A stretch of 64,000 bases of DNA from an uncultured Poribacteria bacterium (GCA_958295855.1 OY282383.1:502481-566480); one strand, 5' to 3'. Shown: positions 16,478-25,632, counted from the stretch's first letter. Numbers and translations are program-made. Notes: generated by a model from the letters alone, not told the origin.

Positions 16478-17407
16478 ATGTTAGCGATTTCAACAATGTG
16501 GAACGCCTTGAAACAACCAGATGGGGCAGCACTGTTTGATGAGTTGAAAACCCTCGGTTTTGAGACGATCGAACTCAGTCGACACCTCACACCAGACCAG
16601 GTTGAACAACTCAAGCCATTCCTCCGCGACGTTGGACAAAGTCCCCCCTGCTCCATCCACAACTTTTGCCCCATCCTACCCGGCACCCGGCAAGCGGATG
16701 CCGAAAAGGACAAGATTCTGCTATCTAGCCTTGATGCAATGGAGCGAAAGGAAGCTGTCCGACGAACCGTGCAAACGATGGAACTCGCCGTTGAATTGGA
16801 AGTCCCGACAGTCGTGCTTCACCTTGGCGAAGTGGACACTTACGACCGGTCCTACCTCATGTCTGACCTTTACACGTATGGCGAGCGCGAGTTTGAGGCA
16901 TTTGGACAAAAAGTGACAGAGGCGACGGAGTGGCGAAAACGCAAGGAGGCGAAACACCGCGACGCGGTGCTACGAAGCCTTGATGAATTGAATGAACGCG
17001 CCCTGCGGATGGAACTCCACATCGCCATTGAGAATCGCCCTCATTATTATCAGATTCCGAATTTTGAGGAGGTGGAGTTGTTCTTTGAGGAATTCTACGG
17101 CAGCCCGATGCGCTATTGGCACGATGCCGCACATGCCGCACTTCAAGAATCTGTCGGGCTTTGTTGGGCACATACGTGGCTCGACGCATACAAAGAACAT
17201 CTCATCGGGGTAAATCTGCACGATCTGCAGGGACTTGAGGCTTATCATCCGCCGGGGAGCGGAGACATAGACTGGGATGAATTGTTCGCACAATTGCCAC
17301 CAGATGTCCTGAAGGTATTAGAAATTCGACACGGAGAAACAGAAGCGGTAATAGCGGCGAGAGAATTGTGCCAAGAGGGTGGGGATTCCCCTGCTTTGCA
17401 GGGGTAA
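16478..17407 (+). CDS. Sugar-phosphate isomerase/epimerase-like TIM-barrel protein
   Basis: 309 residues from ATG 16478 (AAAGGAA ten bases upstream). The AP-endonuclease-2/xylose-isomerase-like barrel is visible from strand-type blocks: LKTLGFETIELS, VPTVVLHLGEVDTYD, LHIAIENRPHYYQIP, RYWHDAAHAALQ and HLIGVNLHDLQG. Metal ligands are probably the His in LHLGEV, the Glu in IENR, Asp/His in WHDAAHA and His in NLHDLQ. Substrate unknown. The last residues, EGGDSPALQG and the TAA stop, are encoded by palindromic repeat B (17380-17412), so the native C-terminus has probably been replaced. Confidence 0.82.
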   Translation: MLAISTMWNALKQPDGAALFDELKTLGFETIELSRHLTPDQVEQLKPFLRDVGQSPPCSIHNFCPILPGTRQADAEKDKILLSSLDAMERKEAVRRTVQTMELAVELEVPTVVLHLGEVDTYDRSYLMSDLYTYGEREFEAFGQKVTEATEWRKRKEAKHRDAVLRSLDELNERALRMELHIAIENRPHYYQIPNFEEVELFFEEFYGSPMRYWHDAAHAALQESVGLCWAHTWLDAYKEHLIGVNLHDLQGLEAYHPPGSGDIDWDELFAQLPPDVLKVLEIRHGETEAVIAARELCQEGGDSPALQG

Positions 17408-17412
17408 ATACC
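17380..17412 (+). repeat. Palindrome B supplying a C-terminus and stop codon
   Basis: GGGGATTCCCCTGCTTTGCA followed by GGGGTAAATACC; the TAA of GGGGTAAATACC is the stop of the TIM-barrel gene. Confidence 0.88.
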
Positions 17413-17547
17413 ACTCCCTAACGAACCCGTAGGCTGGGGGCCCACCCGCCCGGTTCCGATCCGCCCGGTTCCTTCGCTATGCACGTCATTACCGTAGAGA
17501 AACCCGGAGCTGGGAGGGAGGGAAGTGCCTCAGCTATGCCACATCAC

Positions 17548-17895
17548 ATGTCAAACAATAACCACTTCTTCACCCGAGTTGAACGCAACATCCTCAAATC
17601 TGTGTGCGCATACATGGTAGGCGTTGCGCCCGGTACAACCTTAGATGAACCCCTTGTTAGAATTGACAAATTCGTATCGGAACTGCCCAAAGCGTTGCAA
17701 ATCCAACTCCGTTGCGGAATCCATGTGTTCCAATGGGGGCCGCCTGTTTTTATCGGGAAACCGCGTCTTTTTACGCAACTCGCTCCGCACGATGCTGTGA
17801 AATATATAGAAACCTGGGCGGGGAGCCGTTTGGGGGTGCGCCGTCTGCTTTTCCGCGGCTTGCGGGACATCGCGTTTCTGGGTTATTATAGTTGA
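17548..17895 (+). CDS. Small protein resembling dehydrogenase small subunits
   Basis: 115 residues from ATG 17548; an earlier in-frame ATG at 17479 is possible. The order FTRVERNILKSVCAYMVG, VSELPKALQIQLR, FTQLAPHDAVKYIETWAGS and FRGLRDIAFLGYYS recalls the small helper subunits found beside GMC-type or gluconate dehydrogenases, which have a conserved W-x-S...R-x2-F-x-GL-x2-I...YY end. No large subunit is visible next to it. The family relation is tentative. Confidence 0.55.
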   Translation: MSNNNHFFTRVERNILKSVCAYMVGVAPGTTLDEPLVRIDKFVSELPKALQIQLRCGIHVFQWGPPVFIGKPRLFTQLAPHDAVKYIETWAGSRLGVRRLLFRGLRDIAFLGYYS

Positions 17896-17904
17896 GATGA
17901 TTCC

Positions 17905-17985
17905 CCCGCTTTTGCGGCGAATAGGCATGAACCCCTGCAAAGCAGGGGTTTGCACCCTCTGCGCCCAGATGCGACGTGCATCGTA
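17905..17985. repeat. Palindrome B nested in GCGGCGAATA...GCGACGTGCAT
   Basis: TTGCGGCGAATAGGCATGAA, CCCCTGCAAAGCAGGGG and TGCGCCCAGATGCGACGTGC form the same nested arrangement seen at 4045-4166, 7690-7770 and 38325-38400. Confidence 0.75.
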
Positions 17986-17995
17986 GAAATTTTAT

Positions 17996-18024
17996 TTGAC
18001 AAAATTTTGAGAATTTTGAATAAT
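17996..18024 (+). promoter_or_regulatory. Sigma-70-type promoter for the LamG gene pair
   Basis: TTGACA (17996-18001), 17-base spacer, AATAAT (18019-18024), about 95 bases before the start of the first LamG gene. Confidence 0.75.
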
Positions 18025-18125
18025 TAAACGTGTATCATAAATCAAAAGTTTGAGGCACGGCTCTGTCTGCCTCAAAAACCTTAACCTCCATAAAAAAAGG
18101 AGGAAACTATTCAGGAGGGATAGAA

Positions 18126-18944
18126 GTGAGTCGAATTCTGATTCTTATACTCTGTATTGCCATGTTGCCTCTCATGACTGCAGACGCACAGCGGGATGAA
18201 GCGACCGTGGCGGGAAACTGGACGTTTAACGACGGCAGTGCAAAAGATAGTTCAAAAAAAGGACTACATGGCAATTTTGCCGGAAAACCGCAAGCAGTTG
18301 ACGGTATCGCCGGAAAGGCGTTGAAGTTCAACGGCAAAAGCGACGGTATAAAACTTCCGGATTCCATTGATATCAACACCGGCGGTCCCTATACCAACAG
18401 GACAGTCGCTGCGTTATTCAACTGCGACGATGTTGGCATTAAAGACCGGAAGCAGGTGATTTACGAAGAAGGAGGTCGGACGCGCGGCCTAGTCCTCTAT
18501 GTACACGGCGGCAAGCTCTACGTAGGCGGTTGGAATCGCGCCGAGTACAACTGGAACGGGGCATGGCCCGCTGCGGATGTTAAGTCAAAGCGGTGGTACC
18601 ACGTCGGTTTGGTCATTCGCGATGCCAAGGATAAGGTAGAAAACAAAAAGTTTGAGATGTGGCTGGATGGCAAACGCATCGCCCAAGAAAAGGGCGGCCA
18701 ACTCCATGCACACGGCGACGATAGCAGTATCGGCCATCTCAACCAGAACACCGTCTATCACGATGATGGTGGCGATGGCAGTGACCTCGACTGGTTTGGT
18801 GGTTTCATCGACGAGGTCATCGTCTACGGTTCGGCTTTTGACGAAGCGGATTTTGCAAAACTCGCGCAGCCGTTGAGCGTTGAACCGTACGGAAAATTCA
18901 CAACCACTTGGGCACATCTAAAAGCCCAACGAACCCAAAATTAA
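18126..18944 (+). CDS. Secreted LamG/concanavalin-A-like protein with TTWAxLK tail, copy 1
   Basis: 272 residues beginning at GTG 18126, six bases after AGGAGGG. A signal peptide (SRILILILCIAMLPLMTADAQ) precedes a LamG-type jelly roll: ATVAGNWTFNDGSAKDSS, GIAGKALKFNGKSDGIKLP, NRTVAALFNCDD, YEEGGRTRGLVLYVHGGKLY and GGFIDEVIVYGSAFDEADF. LamG domains usually bind carbohydrate or protein outside the cytoplasm. The protein ends VEPYGKFTTTWAHLKAQR, a tail shared with three other secreted proteins in the window. It is a tandem paralogue of the next gene. Confidence 0.92.
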   Translation: MSRILILILCIAMLPLMTADAQRDEATVAGNWTFNDGSAKDSSKKGLHGNFAGKPQAVDGIAGKALKFNGKSDGIKLPDSIDINTGGPYTNRTVAALFNCDDVGIKDRKQVIYEEGGRTRGLVLYVHGGKLYVGGWNRAEYNWNGAWPAADVKSKRWYHVGLVIRDAKDKVENKKFEMWLDGKRIAQEKGGQLHAHGDDSSIGHLNQNTVYHDDGGDGSDLDWFGGFIDEVIVYGSAFDEADFAKLAQPLSVEPYGKFTTTWAHLKAQRTQN

Positions 18945-18974
18945 TTTTCATTCCATACAAAGGAGACATGCCAA

Positions 18975-19841
18975 ATGGAAAAATTACGTTTTATTTGCTT
19001 CGGGCGAAGCTTGCAAACCCATATTACAATATTAAGTGTGTTCCTCATGCTGGTAGCGGTAGCTGCCTTCGCGCAGAAAGATGAAGCAACTGCTGAAGGA
19101 ATTTGGAATTTTGATAACGGCGACGGCGCAGACACCTCCGGAAAAGGCTTGGATGGCACACTCGTCGGCGACCCGGAAGTGGTGGACGGCATTGTTGGAA
19201 AGGCACTGCATTTTGATGGCGACGATGATGGCGTAAAACTCCCGGATTCGGTTGGCATTAACACGCTCGCGCAACCCGACTACTACAGCAATCGGACCAT
19301 CGCCCTTTACTTTAACTGCGATGATGTCAGTATCACGTCCCATAAACAGACAATTTTTGAAGAGGGTGGGCGTACCCGCGGTTTGGTAATCAATGTGTTC
19401 GATGGGCACCTCTATGTTGCTGGTTGGAATCGCGCAGAATACAACTGGGACGGTGCCTGGCCCTCCGCACCCGTGGAGTCAAATCGCTGGTATCACGTCG
19501 GCTTGGTTATCCGCGATGCCGTTGACGCAGTCGAACCTGATAAATTCGAGATGTGGCTGGATGGCGAACTCATCGCCAGTGAAGAGGGGGGCGCACTCTA
19601 TGGCCACGGCGACGATATCGGTATCGCACATGTCAATGCCAATGCTGTCTTCCACGATGAAGATGGCGAAGGCACTGATATCCACTATTTCGGTGGTATC
19701 ATTGATGAAGTCGTGGTGTATGGCTCCGCCTTTGACGAAGCAGATTTTGCTGCCTACGCCGGGGCCGCGACAAGTGTGGCACCACAAGATAAATTTACCA
19801 CGACATGGGCAGATATTAAAGCGCGACGGACCCTACAATAG
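18975..19841 (+). CDS. Secreted LamG/concanavalin-A-like protein with TTWAxLK tail, copy 2
   Basis: 288 residues, ATG preceded by AAAGGAG. A signal peptide ends near AVAAFAQ, and the LamG domain runs block by block like that of the upstream copy (IWNFDNGDGADTS, GIVGKALHFDGDDDG, FEEGGRTRGLVINVFDGHL, GGIIDEVVVYGSAFDEADF). It is more acidic than copy 1 and ends VAPQDKFTTTWADIKARR, again the shared tail. The two genes are 30 bases apart and are followed by a terminator, so they form a bicistronic unit. Ligand unknown. Confidence 0.92.
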   Translation: MEKLRFICFGRSLQTHITILSVFLMLVAVAAFAQKDEATAEGIWNFDNGDGADTSGKGLDGTLVGDPEVVDGIVGKALHFDGDDDGVKLPDSVGINTLAQPDYYSNRTIALYFNCDDVSITSHKQTIFEEGGRTRGLVINVFDGHLYVAGWNRAEYNWDGAWPSAPVESNRWYHVGLVIRDAVDAVEPDKFEMWLDGELIASEEGGALYGHGDDIGIAHVNANAVFHDEDGEGTDIHYFGGIIDEVVVYGSAFDEADFAAYAGAATSVAPQDKFTTTWADIKARRTLQ

Positions 19842-19867
19842 AACCTGTTTCTATTCTCGTTTGTGCT

Positions 19868-19906
19868 GTAGGGCGAGGGCTTCGTGCCTCAGCCCTACGC
19901 TTTTTT
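19868..19906 (+). terminator. Rho-independent terminator after the LamG pair
   Basis: GTAGGGC...GCCCTAC stem (19868-19898) followed by GC and six T. The stem may itself be derived from the GTAGGG-type intergenic repeat. Confidence 0.8.
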
Positions 19907-19918
19907 GAAAGGATGGCT

Positions 19919-20011
19919 ACGGCACACGGAGTGTGCCTGCTACTTTGCGACGGCACACGGAGTGTGCCTGCTACTTTGCGACGGCACACGGAGTGTGCCT
20001 GCTACTTTGTA
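19919..20011 (+). repeat. Three tandem 31-bp units directly before the lipoprotein SD
   Basis: Units of ACGGCACACGGAGTGTGCCT plus GCTACTTTGCG start at 19919, 19950 and 19981. Each holds a GGCACAC-GGA-GTGTGCC hairpin. The third unit runs directly into AAGGAGAATCAAATG. Confidence 0.95.
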
Positions 20012-20022
20012 AGGAGAATCAA

Positions 20023-20949
20023 ATGAAAAAGCGTTTCATATTTTCTATAATTCTACTTTGTGTGCTGGTTTCCGTTGCCATAAGCGGCTGCACCGGCGAC
20101 GAGACGACAGACCCCCCCGTGACACCTCCGGCCACTGATGACAAACCGCCTCCCCCGCCGCCCCCTGACGAACCGCCACCTCCGCCCGATGGCATGGTGC
20201 TTATCCCCGCTGGTGAATTTGAGATGGGGAGCGAGGATGAAGATGCGGATGTTAATGAACAGCCCATCCACACCGTCTATGTGGATGCGTTCTACATGGA
20301 CGAACACGAGGTAACCAATCTGGATTACAAGCGGTTTGTGTTAGCGAATCCACAGTGGCAAAAGGACCGGATTCCAGGTGCTCTCCACGATGGCAACTAC
20401 CTTCACCACTGGAACGGGAATAACTATCCTGCAGGTAAAGCGAACCATCCCGTGACGGATGTTTCTTGGTATGGTGCAATGGCTTATGCGGCGTGGGCAG
20501 AGAAACGTTTGCCGACGGAGGCGGAATGGGAAAAGGCTGCGCGTGGGGGTCGTGCGGGTTTGAAGTATCCGTGGGGGAATACGATTTCAAGCGTGAATGC
20601 GAACTATAGCCCTCATGTTGGGGATACCACCGTTGTAGGGAGTTATGCGGCGAACGACTATGGTTTGTATGACATGTGTGGTAACGTTTGGGAGTGGTGT
20701 CTTGATGCGTATGATGGCAACTTCTATTTTTCATCTCCTGGTCGTAATCCGCTAAGCGATGTGAATACGTTATCGAATTTGGATTTAATAACATCAGATT
20801 TCACAAACGTTAAAAGTGTTCGCGTGTCGCGTGGTGGTGGTTGGAGTAATGGCGCACAGGGCGGGCGCGTCGCCAACCGCGGCAAATTTGCGCCGACGCG
20901 CCCGAGCCCCGCCGTCGGGTTCCGTTGTGCGAGGGCGGTATCCCCTTGA
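20023..20949 (+). CDS. FGE-fold lipoprotein without catalytic cysteines
   Basis: 308 residues from ATG 20023 (AAGGAGAA upstream). A lipoprotein signal with lipobox AISGC is followed by a Pro-rich linker (TPPATDDKPPPPPPPDEPPP) and a full FGE-sulfatase domain: MVLIPAGEFEMGSEDEDAD, EHEVTNLDYKRFV, HPVTDVSWYGAMAYAAWAEK, RLPTEAEWEKAARGG and YDMCGNVWEWC. The catalytic region reads RGGGWSNGAQGGRVANRGK, with no cysteine, so sulfatase activation is unlikely; a binding or other oxidative role is possible. Probably anchored to a membrane facing the periplasm. Confidence 0.92.
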   Translation: MKKRFIFSIILLCVLVSVAISGCTGDETTDPPVTPPATDDKPPPPPPPDEPPPPPDGMVLIPAGEFEMGSEDEDADVNEQPIHTVYVDAFYMDEHEVTNLDYKRFVLANPQWQKDRIPGALHDGNYLHHWNGNNYPAGKANHPVTDVSWYGAMAYAAWAEKRLPTEAEWEKAARGGRAGLKYPWGNTISSVNANYSPHVGDTTVVGSYAANDYGLYDMCGNVWEWCLDAYDGNFYFSSPGRNPLSDVNTLSNLDLITSDFTNVKSVRVSRGGGWSNGAQGGRVANRGKFAPTRPSPAVGFRCARAVSP

Positions 20950-21058
20950 GGCTTTACCTCAGTGGGCAGGCACAAGGTAGCAGGCACACTCCGTGTGCCG
21001 TAGCTGTCCCTACGGTGGGCAGGCACAAGCCCGGTTTTCCCTACGGTGTGCCCTACTC

Positions 21059-21543
21059 TATCTGAATCGCGGATTTACGCGGATTACGCAGATTTACGCG
21101 GATTTTGGGGGACCTGGCGGTTCAACGTTTTCTGTAACTGCTATTCATTTCTTTGTAGGGGTAGGCCTTGTGCCTACTCTATCTGAATCGCGGATTTACG
21201 CGGATTACACAGAATGACGCGGATTTTGGGTGCCTGGTGGTTCTGCATCTTTGGGAAGGGGCGGTGAGTCTGAATTCCCTGCGCGTAGGGGCCTGGCGCG
21301 TCTGGCTCCAAGAACATAGGGTAGGCACAAGGCCTACCCCTACATTGAACATAGGGTAGGCACAAGGCCTACCCCTACATTGAACATGGGGTAGGCACAA
21401 GGCCTACCCCTACATTGAACATAGGGTAGGCACAAGGCCTACCCCTACAAAGAAATTAATAGCAAGGTACCGAAAATGTTGGACCGCCAGGCCCCCAAAA
21501 TCCGCGTTAATCTGCGTAATCCGCGATAATCCGCGATTCAGAA
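21059..21543. repeat. Large inverted repeat with nested tandem arrays
   Basis: The left arm (about 21060-21156: CTGAATCGCGGATTTACGCG through TTTCTTTGTAG) is matched in inverse by the right arm (about 21447-21543, ending CGCGATTCAG) at roughly 90% identity. Between the arms lie a second, direct partial copy (21180-21245) and a four-unit 35-bp array. No gene is seen in 20950-21916. Confidence 0.85.
21313..21449 (+). repeat. Four tandem 35-bp units (AACATAGGGTAGGCACAAGG...)
   Basis: Units start at 21313, 21348, 21383 and 21418; each contains the palindrome GTAGGCACAAGGCCTAC. The last unit is truncated where the right arm of the inverted repeat begins. Confidence 0.95.
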
Positions 21544-21778
21544 GAGAAAAATCCGCGTTCTTTTATTTTCTTATACGACTACAAACCTTGCGAATGGGCA
21601 TATCTTTCCAAACATCACGCAGATGACAGATGTACTATCCTACGCACAAGCCAATCAACTTTTCTCAAATCGAAAGCACCGAGGAAACCACAAGGCATCG
21701 AGATGTAGGAGGGTTTCAAACCCCTATGCAAAATCCGCACACCTGATGTCAAAATGGCACGGGTGTGTGCCACAAAAA

Positions 21779-21807
21779 TTGGCACAAATTTTGCTTTCTA
21801 ATATATT
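21779..21807 (+). promoter_or_regulatory. Sigma-70-type promoter upstream of clpB
   Basis: TTGGCA (21779-21784), 17-base spacer, TATATT (21802-21807). I looked for a heat-shock (CTTGAA...CCCCAT) promoter and for CIRCE-type operators here and saw none. Confidence 0.6.
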
Positions 21808-21916
21808 GCAGCACAAACCCAAGAAATAGCGAAAAAAGGTAGGCGCAGATAGCAATAACCCCCGCAAAGTGGGGTATTATCCTTATGCTCCGAATCCTGA
21901 GAAATGGAGGCTCAAA

Positions 21917-24505
21917 ATGAGATTTGATAGATTTACGATTAAAGCACAAGAGGCATTACAAACAGCGGAAAACATGGCCAGCGAGGCACAAAATCCGGCA
22001 CTCGGCGTTGAACATCTAATGTTAGCTCTTATCAAACAGGCAGATGGAATTGTCACACCAATTTTCCAAAAATTAGGTGCCGATACCGCTGGAATTACGT
22101 CGGCCCTTGAAGCTGTCGTTCAGAAAACTCCCAAAGTACAAGGGGCTAGCTCGCAACTTCATATCACCGCAGCGTTACAAGGCGTTTTAGAGACAGCCCT
22201 CCAAGAGGCGACAGCCCTCAAAGATGAATATGTGAGCACAGAACATCTCTTGATTGCCTGCGCGGAATCAAAGCAGGGCGATGCCGGCAAAATCCTGCGG
22301 GATGCCGGCGTAACGAAGGACAAAATTCTCAAAGCACTCGTCGATATTCGCGGCACGCAGCGGATAACGGATCAGAATCCTGAGGATAAATACCAAGCAC
22401 TCACCCGATTTGGCAGGGAGCTCACGCAAGAAGCGATGTCGGGAAAACTCGACCCGGTCATCGGCAGAGATGATGAAATCCGGCGCGTGATGCAAGTCCT
22501 TTCTCGCAGACGCAAGAATAACCCCGTGCTTATCGGTGAGCCCGGTGTCGGGAAAACGGCGATTGTGGAAGGATTAGCACAGCGCATTGCGGACGGCGAT
22601 GTCCCAGAAAGCCTCCGAGAAAAACGTCTCATCGCCCTCGATCTCGGCGCGCTCATCGCAGGGAGTAAATATCGTGGTGAATTCGAGGACCGGCTGAAAG
22701 CAGTACTCGCCGATATCGAACAGGCGGAGGGGCAGGTTGTCCTTTTTATTGACGAACTCCATACCATTGTCGGCGCAGGGGCTGCAGAAGGCACAGTGGA
22801 TGCATCTAACATGCTGAAGCCCGCATTGGCACGGGGCGCGTTGCGGTGCATCGGCGCGACGACGCTGGATGAGTATCGCAAACACATTGAGAAAGATGCC
22901 GCCCTCGAACGCCGATTCCAACCAATTCAGGTGCAGGAACCGTCCGTTGAAGACACGATTGCAATTCTGCGAGGCTTGAAGGAACGGTACGAAACGCATC
23001 ACGGCGTGCAGATGCAGGACAACGCCATCGTCGCGGCGGCTACCCTCTCAAAACGCTACATTGCCGATCGGTTTCTGCCAGATAAAGCGGTTGACTTAGT
23101 CGACGAAGCCGCATCACGGTTGCGGATTGAAATCGACAGTGTGCCAGAGGAGATTGACGAGGTCGAACGCCGCATTATCCAACTCCAAATTGAACAGCAG
23201 GCACTCGAAAAGGAGGAAGACGATGCTTCACAACAACGCCTTGACAAACTGAACGCTGAACTCGCAGAACTAACAGAGAAAGCGAACGCGCTCAAAGCAG
23301 GGTGGCAGAACGAAAAGGCAGCTCTGAGCCAGATCCGCGAACTGATGGAGCAGATCGAAGCACTCCGCATTGAATCGGAGCAGGCGAAACGCCGCGGCGA
23401 TCTTGCAAAAGCATCGGAACTCGAGTACGGCAGGATACCTGCACTTGAAGTGCAACTGAAAACGGTACGCGAAGCCGTCGAAACGGATGCCCACGGTACA
23501 CAGATGTTGAAAGAGCGGGTAAGCCCGGAAGACATCGCTGACATTGTGGCAAAATGGACAGGCATCCCAGTTTTTCGGCTTATGGAAGGCGAAACTCAGA
23601 AACTGTTGCACATGGAAACGCGGCTCCGTGAACAGGTCATCGGGCAGGATGAAGCGGTTGCTGCGGTTTCCAATGCAATTCGGCGTTCCCGCGTCGGCCT
23701 CGGTGATCCGGACAGGCCCCTCGGTTCGTTCCTCTTCATGGGTCCTACCGGTGTTGGAAAAACACACCTTGCCAAATCACTTGCCGAATTCCTGTTTGAT
23801 GATGTCAACGCCATGGCGCGCCTCGACATGAGCGAGTACATGGAAAAGCACACCGTCTCCCGACTCATCGGGGCACCGCCAGGGTACGTCGGCTACGACG
23901 AAGGCGGACAGCTGACAGAGGCTGTCAGGCGACATCCCTATTGTGTTATCCTGCTTGACGAGGTTGAGAAAGCGCACCCCGAGGTATTTAATGTCCTCCT
24001 CCAGATGCTGGATGATGGCAGAATGACGGACGGCCACGGCCGCACGGTGGATTTCAAAAACACGGTTGTCATCATGACCTCCAATATCGGCAGCCAGTGG
24101 ATTAGCGATACTTATCTGGCGGCTGAAGACATCCGGCGGAAAGTGATGGAGGCCTTACAGACACATTTCCCACCGGAATTCTTGAATCGCATTGATGATC
24201 TGATTATCTTTGAACGACTCGGCATTGAGGAATTGAAACAGATTGTCATGCTTGAACTGGCGCAGCTGAGCACTCGCTTTGCGGAGAAAGAAATGACACT
24301 GACACTCTCTGAATCTGCAAAGGAAGAACTCGTAGCACACGGGTTTGATGCAGTGTACGGTGCGCGGCCGCTTCGCCGGACGCTTCAGCGCGAGATACTT
24401 AACCCCTTGGCAATTCAGATGTTAGAAGGCACCTTCAAGGATGGCGATGCCATTGCTACCGATTTTGCGGATGGGGAATTCGTTTTCAGCGTTGAAAGAA
24501 ATTGA
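21917..24505 (+). CDS. clpB: ATP-dependent disaggregase ClpB
   Basis: 862 residues from ATG 21917, six bases after GGAGG; upstream in-frame codons are translated palindrome B. The Clp N-domain ([17 protein letters not shown]) is followed by AAA+ module 1 with Walker [11 protein letters not shown] (~208), the middle-domain coiled coil (~410-530, rich in [24 protein letters not shown] heptads) that distinguishes ClpB, and AAA+ module 2 with [10 protein letters not shown] (~610) and the [17 protein letters not shown] block. ClpB works with DnaK to dissolve aggregates in the cytoplasm. Single gene, ended by a strong terminator. Confidence 0.98.
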   Translation: MRFDRFTIKAQEALQTAENMASEAQNPALGVEHLMLALIKQADGIVTPIFQKLGADTAGITSALEAVVQKTPKVQGASSQLHITAALQGVLETALQEATALKDEYVSTEHLLIACAESKQGDAGKILRDAGVTKDKILKALVDIRGTQRITDQNPEDKYQALTRFGRELTQEAMSGKLDPVIGRDDEIRRVMQVLSRRRKNNPVLIGEPGVGKTAIVEGLAQRIADGDVPESLREKRLIALDLGALIAGSKYRGEFEDRLKAVLADIEQAEGQVVLFIDELHTIVGAGAAEGTVDASNMLKPALARGALRCIGATTLDEYRKHIEKDAALERRFQPIQVQEPSVEDTIAILRGLKERYETHHGVQMQDNAIVAAATLSKRYIADRFLPDKAVDLVDEAASRLRIEIDSVPEEIDEVERRIIQLQIEQQALEKEEDDASQQRLDKLNAELAELTEKANALKAGWQNEKAALSQIRELMEQIEALRIESEQAKRRGDLAKASELEYGRIPALEVQLKTVREAVETDAHGTQMLKERVSPEDIADIVAKWTGIPVFRLMEGETQKLLHMETRLREQVIGQDEAVAAVSNAIRRSRVGLGDPDRPLGSFLFMGPTGVGKTHLAKSLAEFLFDDVNAMARLDMSEYMEKHTVSRLIGAPPGYVGYDEGGQLTEAVRRHPYCVILLDEVEKAHPEVFNVLLQMLDDGRMTDGHGRTVDFKNTVVIMTSNIGSQWISDTYLAAEDIRRKVMEALQTHFPPEFLNRIDDLIIFERLGIEELKQIVMLELAQLSTRFAEKEMTLTLSESAKEELVAHGFDAVYGARPLRRTLQREILNPLAIQMLEGTFKDGDAIATDFADGEFVFSVERN

Positions 24506-24510
24506 GTTGT

Positions 24511-24536
24511 AAGGGCGGCCACAGTGCCGCCCTTTT
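24511..24536 (+). terminator. Rho-independent terminator of clpB
   Basis: AAGGGCGGC (24511-24519) and GCCGCCCTT (24526-24534) form a 9-bp stem followed by T residues, between the convergent clpB and UGSC genes. Confidence 0.9.
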
Positions 24537-24569
24537 CCAAGGAGGTTTGTGCTGCCATGGGGGAGTATA

Positions 24570-25094
24570 TCACTTCGTTAACCGCTCGGCGATTTTGTCA
24601 ACAACGCCCTCTGCACGCTGACGAATCTGAGCCGGTGTGAGACTCTGAATAGGGTGCGGAACGGTGAGCGGTTCTAAGCCGCTATGGCCTAGCACACGCG
24701 CCTGCACCTTTCCAGCAGCGAAAAACACCTCGGTACAAATGGCGACACTCGGCACGCCGCGTTCCTCTAAAGCACTCCCATCGTGCATACTGCACGATAT
24801 ACAGGAGCCTCAGTCGGCGAGCCCTTCAATGACGAAGTCTGCCCGCTCGGCAAGATCGACGAGCAGCTCTGTCGGTGCAGGCCGCGCGAATGTCGGTTTT
24901 TCAACAGAGATGACTTCGGCAATGTCAAATCTCTCGCGCATTAATTCTTCAACGCGCCCAAGAAAAATATCACTGCCATTTTTGGTGATGTTCAGCAACC
25001 CCATCACTTTCCCATCAAGGCTATCCAGCCGCGGCGCAAGAAATTTCGCGGCAGCATCGCCCTGAGAGGTTGGATCCAGTAAGGTATATGGCAT
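24570..25094 (-). CDS. UGSC-family selenoprotein (in-frame UGA as selenocysteine)
   Basis: Read as one 174-residue protein if the TGA at 24812-24810 is selenocysteine. The context is IEGLAD-U-GSCISCSMHDGS, the defining motif of the UGSC (seleno)protein family, and the protein continues without a break in the same frame: ALEERGVPSVAICTEVF, then LTVPHPIQSLTPAQIRQRAE. The N-terminal part (LGLLNITKNGSDIFL-like: GKVMGLLNITKNGSDIFLGR) is also family-typical. A perfect hairpin follows the UGA. Without readthrough both halves would be orphan fragments. The reaction of the family is not established; the U-x2-C pair suggests redox chemistry. A TPR gene lies 12 bases upstream in the same operon. Confidence 0.9.
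24774..24809 (-). promoter_or_regulatory. SECIS-like hairpin after the UGA codon
   Basis: On the minus strand, after TGA: GGCTCC, five bases, then ATCGTGCA-GTA-TGCACGAT, then GGGAGT. The 8-bp inner stem is perfect, the outer CTCC/GGAG can extend it, and the GU-containing loop begins 19 bases after the UGA, within the spacing expected of bacterial SECIS elements. Confidence 0.82.
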
Positions 25095-25106
25095 AGTAAA
25101 ACCTCA

Positions 25107-25439
25107 TCATGTAGATGAACGGGACGCTTCCAGCTGCACCTGTTGCGACTTTGCCATCGCATCTTCTGCTTCCTGAATCATCCCTTTTCGTTGGTAACAA
25201 ATAGATAAACTGGTATAAGCCAGCGGGTCCGTTGGGTTGATGTCGATAGCTTTCTGAACCGCTTCAATCGCTTCATCGTATAGACTGAGCCGTTCATAAG
25301 CATGCCCCAACCCAAGATACCCCTCAATATAGTCAGGATAAGTGTCAATGAGTGTTTTGAAGGCGTTGACTGCCGCCTCCAGGTCATTTTCTGCGAAATG
25401 GGTGAGCGCGGCATCGTAAAGTTCTGCTTGCGTTGACAT
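25107..25439 (-). CDS. Short TPR protein
   Basis: 110 residues containing about three TPR units (AELYDAALTHFAENDLEAAV, YPDYIEGYLGLGHAYERLSL, YDEAIEAVQKAIDINPTDPL). No signal peptide or membrane helix. It is the first gene of a two-gene unit with the UGSC selenoprotein (12-base gap), so it may act as a partner or carrier protein for it; this is an inference from position only. Confidence 0.85.
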   Translation of the reverse strand: MSTQAELYDAALTHFAENDLEAAVNAFKTLIDTYPDYIEGYLGLGHAYERLSLYDEAIEAVQKAIDINPTDPLAYTSLSICYQRKGMIQEAEDAMAKSQQVQLEASRSST

Positions 25440-25524
25440 CTTTTTTACCCTTTAAGGTTTGGATTATGGTAACATGTTAGCAGAAAAGCAAGAAGATGTC
25501 AATTTTAAATTCATATAAAAAAGG

Positions 25525-25553
25525 TTGCATTGAAAAAAGAGATAGGGTATCAT
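25525..25553 (+). promoter_or_regulatory. Sigma-70-type promoter for the GT2-recQ unit
   Basis: TTGCAT (25525-25530), 17-base spacer, TATCAT (25548-25553); predicted start near 25560. Confidence 0.7.
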
Positions 25554-25632
25554 AAGGTTAATTGTGCCCAAATCACTTTCACCATATCCTATCCTACACC
25601 GGCGTGCGGACAAAAACATTGGGGGCATCCAG

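Noticed and set aside
21313..21449. Regular 35-bp repeats as a possible CRISPR
   Set aside because: The whole unit repeats, leaving no unique spacers.
21623..21829. 68-residue plus-strand frame before clpB
   Set aside because: No SD, no domain, and overlaps the clpB promoter.
24570..24788. Separate small gene starting MHDGSALEERG
   Set aside because: It is the part of the UGSC protein after the in-frame UGA; no SD precedes it and the family motif spans the UGA.
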